A DNA stretch of 33,096 nucleotides from Bacteroidales bacterium UBA3816 (GTDB lineage: Bacteria > Bacteroidota > Bacteroidia > Bacteroidales > P3): contig DFDY01000087.1 of NCBI GenBank assembly GCA_002368955.1, positions 211 through 33,306 on the forward strand, written 5' to 3'. The notes below the pieces were generated by a model. The model was given only the letters and a program-made list of their open reading frames with translations. It was not told the DNA's origin and searched no databases. The translations under genes and the position numbers were made by a program. The stretch's first letter is position 1, and each line of letters begins with the position of its first letter. Shown piece by piece: positions 31,605 through 33,096 of this stretch.

Positions 31605-32183
31605 ATGCGGAAGATAGGTCTCTTTTTCGGTTCGTTCAACCCTGTCCACATAGGGCATTTGGTTATTGCGCATGAGGTGTTGCAGAACAGCAACCTAGAC
31701 GAGGTATGGTTTGTGGTCTCGCCACAGAACCCCCTCAAGGAGCGCAAGACCTTGCTGGACGACTACCAGCGGCTGGAGATGGTCCGCCGTGCCATTACCG
31801 ACGACTACCAGCTGCGGGCCTGCGATGCCGAATTCCACCTGCCCAAACCCAGCTACACGGTGCTCACCCTGGCCCATCTGGGCGAGCAATACCGCGACAA
31901 GGAGTTCTGCCTCATCATGGGCTCCGACAATCTGGCTACCTTTGAGCGGTGGCGCAACTGGGAGTATATCCTGCAGCACTACCACATCTACTGCTACCCG
32001 CGCCCAGGGTCCGAAAACTGCAAGTTCAGCGACCACCCCCACGTCACCATGGTACAAGTGCCCACTATGGACCTCTCTTCCACCTATATCCGCTCGCAAA
32101 TCCGTGCCGGCAAGGATGTGCGCTACCTTGTGCCGGAACCCGTTTACCAGTACCTTACCGAGATGCATTTCTACGAGAAATGA
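31605..32183 (+). CDS. nadD: Nicotinate-nucleotide adenylyltransferase
   Basis: NadD transfers AMP from ATP to nicotinate mononucleotide, making deamido-NAD in NAD synthesis. The 192-residue product has the nucleotidyltransferase signature GLFFGSFNPVHIGHL with the HxGH motif (His15, His18). SPQNPLKER and FCLIMGSDNLATF follow. The C-terminal SSTYIRSQIRAGK carries the (I/S)SSTxxR motif. Length is standard. It follows the secreted-protein gene by 36 bases. Confidence 0.95.
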   Translation: MRKIGLFFGSFNPVHIGHLVIAHEVLQNSNLDEVWFVVSPQNPLKERKTLLDDYQRLEMVRRAITDDYQLRACDAEFHLPKPSYTVLTLAHLGEQYRDKEFCLIMGSDNLATFERWRNWEYILQHYHIYCYPRPGSENCKFSDHPHVTMVQVPTMDLSSTYIRSQIRAGKDVRYLVPEPVYQYLTEMHFYEK

Positions 32184-32619
32184 GGTGGCCTGCTCCACTG
32201 TTTCCCTTTTGCTGTCCATAGGTCTGCTATTCCCCCACTTCCCCCCCACTTCCCTCTCAGTATATCTTCCATCTTTACCCGTTTATTATTCGGTCGGATA
32301 GCGGGGAAGGAACGGGTGTGAAGCGTATGAGCGTTGGGCTCAGTGTAGACCTTCGTTAGCGGTAGACGATTGTTTCATTAAGACAGAAGTTTTCTCGCCT
32401 CAGCATACAAGCAAGCTTGTCAACATTCGGCTTGTCGAAAACGTGCTGTTCTCGTCAGTCGGTTTGGAGTCTATATTATTCCGTAATGTTGGGCATGCTC
32501 CACCGCCTCAATGATGCTCTTCACCCCCCAATTTGGGCTATAACGTTCATCAGGAAATTATCATTTCTAAACGAGCGGTGGCTCTGCCGTTTAGAGAAAA
32601 GATGTTAGAGCTAAATGAA
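32184..32619. other. Intergenic region between nadD and isocitrate dehydrogenase
   Basis: About 440 bases with no supported gene. A 63-codon frame (32417-32608) has no recognisable content. A small ACAAGCAAGCTTGT dyad lies near 32407-32420. No repeat, RNA gene or promoter that I recognise is visible. Confidence 0.55.
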
Positions 32620-32650
32620 AAAGAGGAGGCCACTTGGTCTCCTCTTTCAG
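32618..32650 (-). terminator. Intrinsic terminator of the isocitrate dehydrogenase gene
   Basis: AAAGAGGAG (32620-32628) pairs with CTCCTCTTT (32639-32647). The stem extends by three pairs (one wobble) around a four-base loop. On the minus strand a run of Ts follows. It lies 30 bases after the gene's stop codon. Confidence 0.85.
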
Positions 32651-32679
32651 TATGATATGCTTTGCAGTAATCGGTGCGA

Positions 32680-33096
32680 TTAGGCAAGGCGTTTCTCGAG
32701 GCGGGTGCGGATTTCCTTGATGAAGACGTCGCTGTTGACGCTCTTGGGGGTGATACCCTCCATGAGGCCGGCGAGGTCCTTGGTGCAGATGCCTTCGTTG
32801 AGGGTGTCGAAGCAGGCCCCTTCGAGTTGGTCGGCGAAGTTGACCAGTTCGTTGATGCCGTCCATCTCACCACGTTTGCGCAGGGCGCCGCTCCAGGCGA
32901 AGATGGTGGCCATGGGGTTGGTGGAGGTCATCTGGTGGTCTTCCATATACTTGTAGTAGTGGCGGGTGACGGTGCCGTGGGCAGCCTCGAACTCGTATTT
33001 GCCGTCGGGGCTGACGAGGACAGAGGTCATCATGGCCAGAGAGCCGAAGGCGGTGGACACCATGTCGGACATGACGTCGCCGTCGTAGTTCTTGCA
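32680..33096 (-). CDS. icd: NADP-dependent isocitrate dehydrogenase, C-terminal part (cut by window edge)
   Basis: The frame runs from beyond position 33096 to the TAA at 32680-32682, so only the last 138 residues are present. The visible part begins CKNYDGDVMSD and continues SLAMMTSVLVSPDGKYEFEAAHGTVTRHY, then STNPMATIFAWSGALRKR and KDLAGLMEG. This is the conserved C-terminus of the animal/IDH1-type NADP isocitrate dehydrogenase rather than the E. coli Icd type. It oxidises isocitrate to 2-oxoglutarate. In this organism that 2-oxoglutarate could meet the ferredoxin oxidoreductase pathway, but the genes are far apart in the window. Confidence 0.92.
   Translation of the reverse strand, partial: CKNYDGDVMSDMVSTAFGSLAMMTSVLVSPDGKYEFEAAHGTVTRHYYKYMEDHQMTSTNPMATIFAWSGALRKRGEMDGINELVNFADQLEGACFDTLNEGICTKDLAGLMEGITPKSVNSDVFIKEIRTRLEKRLA

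Overview
The window looks like chromosomal DNA of an anaerobic member of the Bacteroidales. Three things support this. The promoters match the Bacteroidota type, TTTG about 19 bases upstream of TAnnTTTG. There is a gingipain-like protease with a type IX secretion sorting domain. The core gene set fits: ferredoxin-dependent 2-oxoacid oxidoreductase, acetate kinase and animal-type NADP isocitrate dehydrogenase. The sorting domain points away from typical gut Bacteroides and towards Prevotella-, Porphyromonas- or uncultured rumen/gut-like lineages; I cannot place it more finely.

Layout. 1-2004: heptad repeats, then topoisomerase IV subunit B (minus). 2535-5336: a four-gene 2-oxoacid:ferredoxin oxidoreductase operon ending in a UUCG-capped terminator. 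5514-10008: glmS overlapped by a UvrD-type helicase carrying an inserted DnaQ-type exonuclease and starting at TTG. 10187-10912: an acidic protein with C-terminal AT-hooks. 11071-14943 (minus): a large C25 protease. 15260-16468 (minus): acetate kinase. 16469-18503: a two-kilobase island without convincing genes, made of heptad arrays and a 227-base tandem repeat. 18504-19291: a frameshifted DUF4298/pyridoxamine-oxidase-like gene. 19575-25731: an AT-rich accessory operon. 26219-29519: two accessory ATP-binding proteins. 29664-32183: LD-carboxypeptidase lipoprotein, a small secreted protein and nadD. 32680-33096 (minus): the C-terminal part of isocitrate dehydrogenase, cut by the window edge.

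The most promising candidate for an undescribed system is the 19575-25731 operon. It holds a truncated DUF4007-like protein, a helix-hairpin-helix/PD-(D/E)XK-like protein, a BcgI-like fused nuclease-methyltransferase and its specificity subunit. The specificity gene overlaps by ATGA a 424-residue protein whose N-terminus reads like a proteasome beta subunit (Thr nucleophile, Asp17, downstream Lys). A 62-residue ORF and a two-helix membrane protein follow. Its low GC, compared with the GC-rich genes around it, suggests horizontal acquisition.

Two other signals stand out. One is the 227-base hairpin-rich tandem array bracketed by oppositely oriented heptad repeats. The other is an extended promoter block (ACATTTGAAATAA between the -33 and -7 boxes) shared by four otherwise unrelated genes. 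Positions and motifs were read by eye; domain names come from remembered family signatures, and no database search was run.
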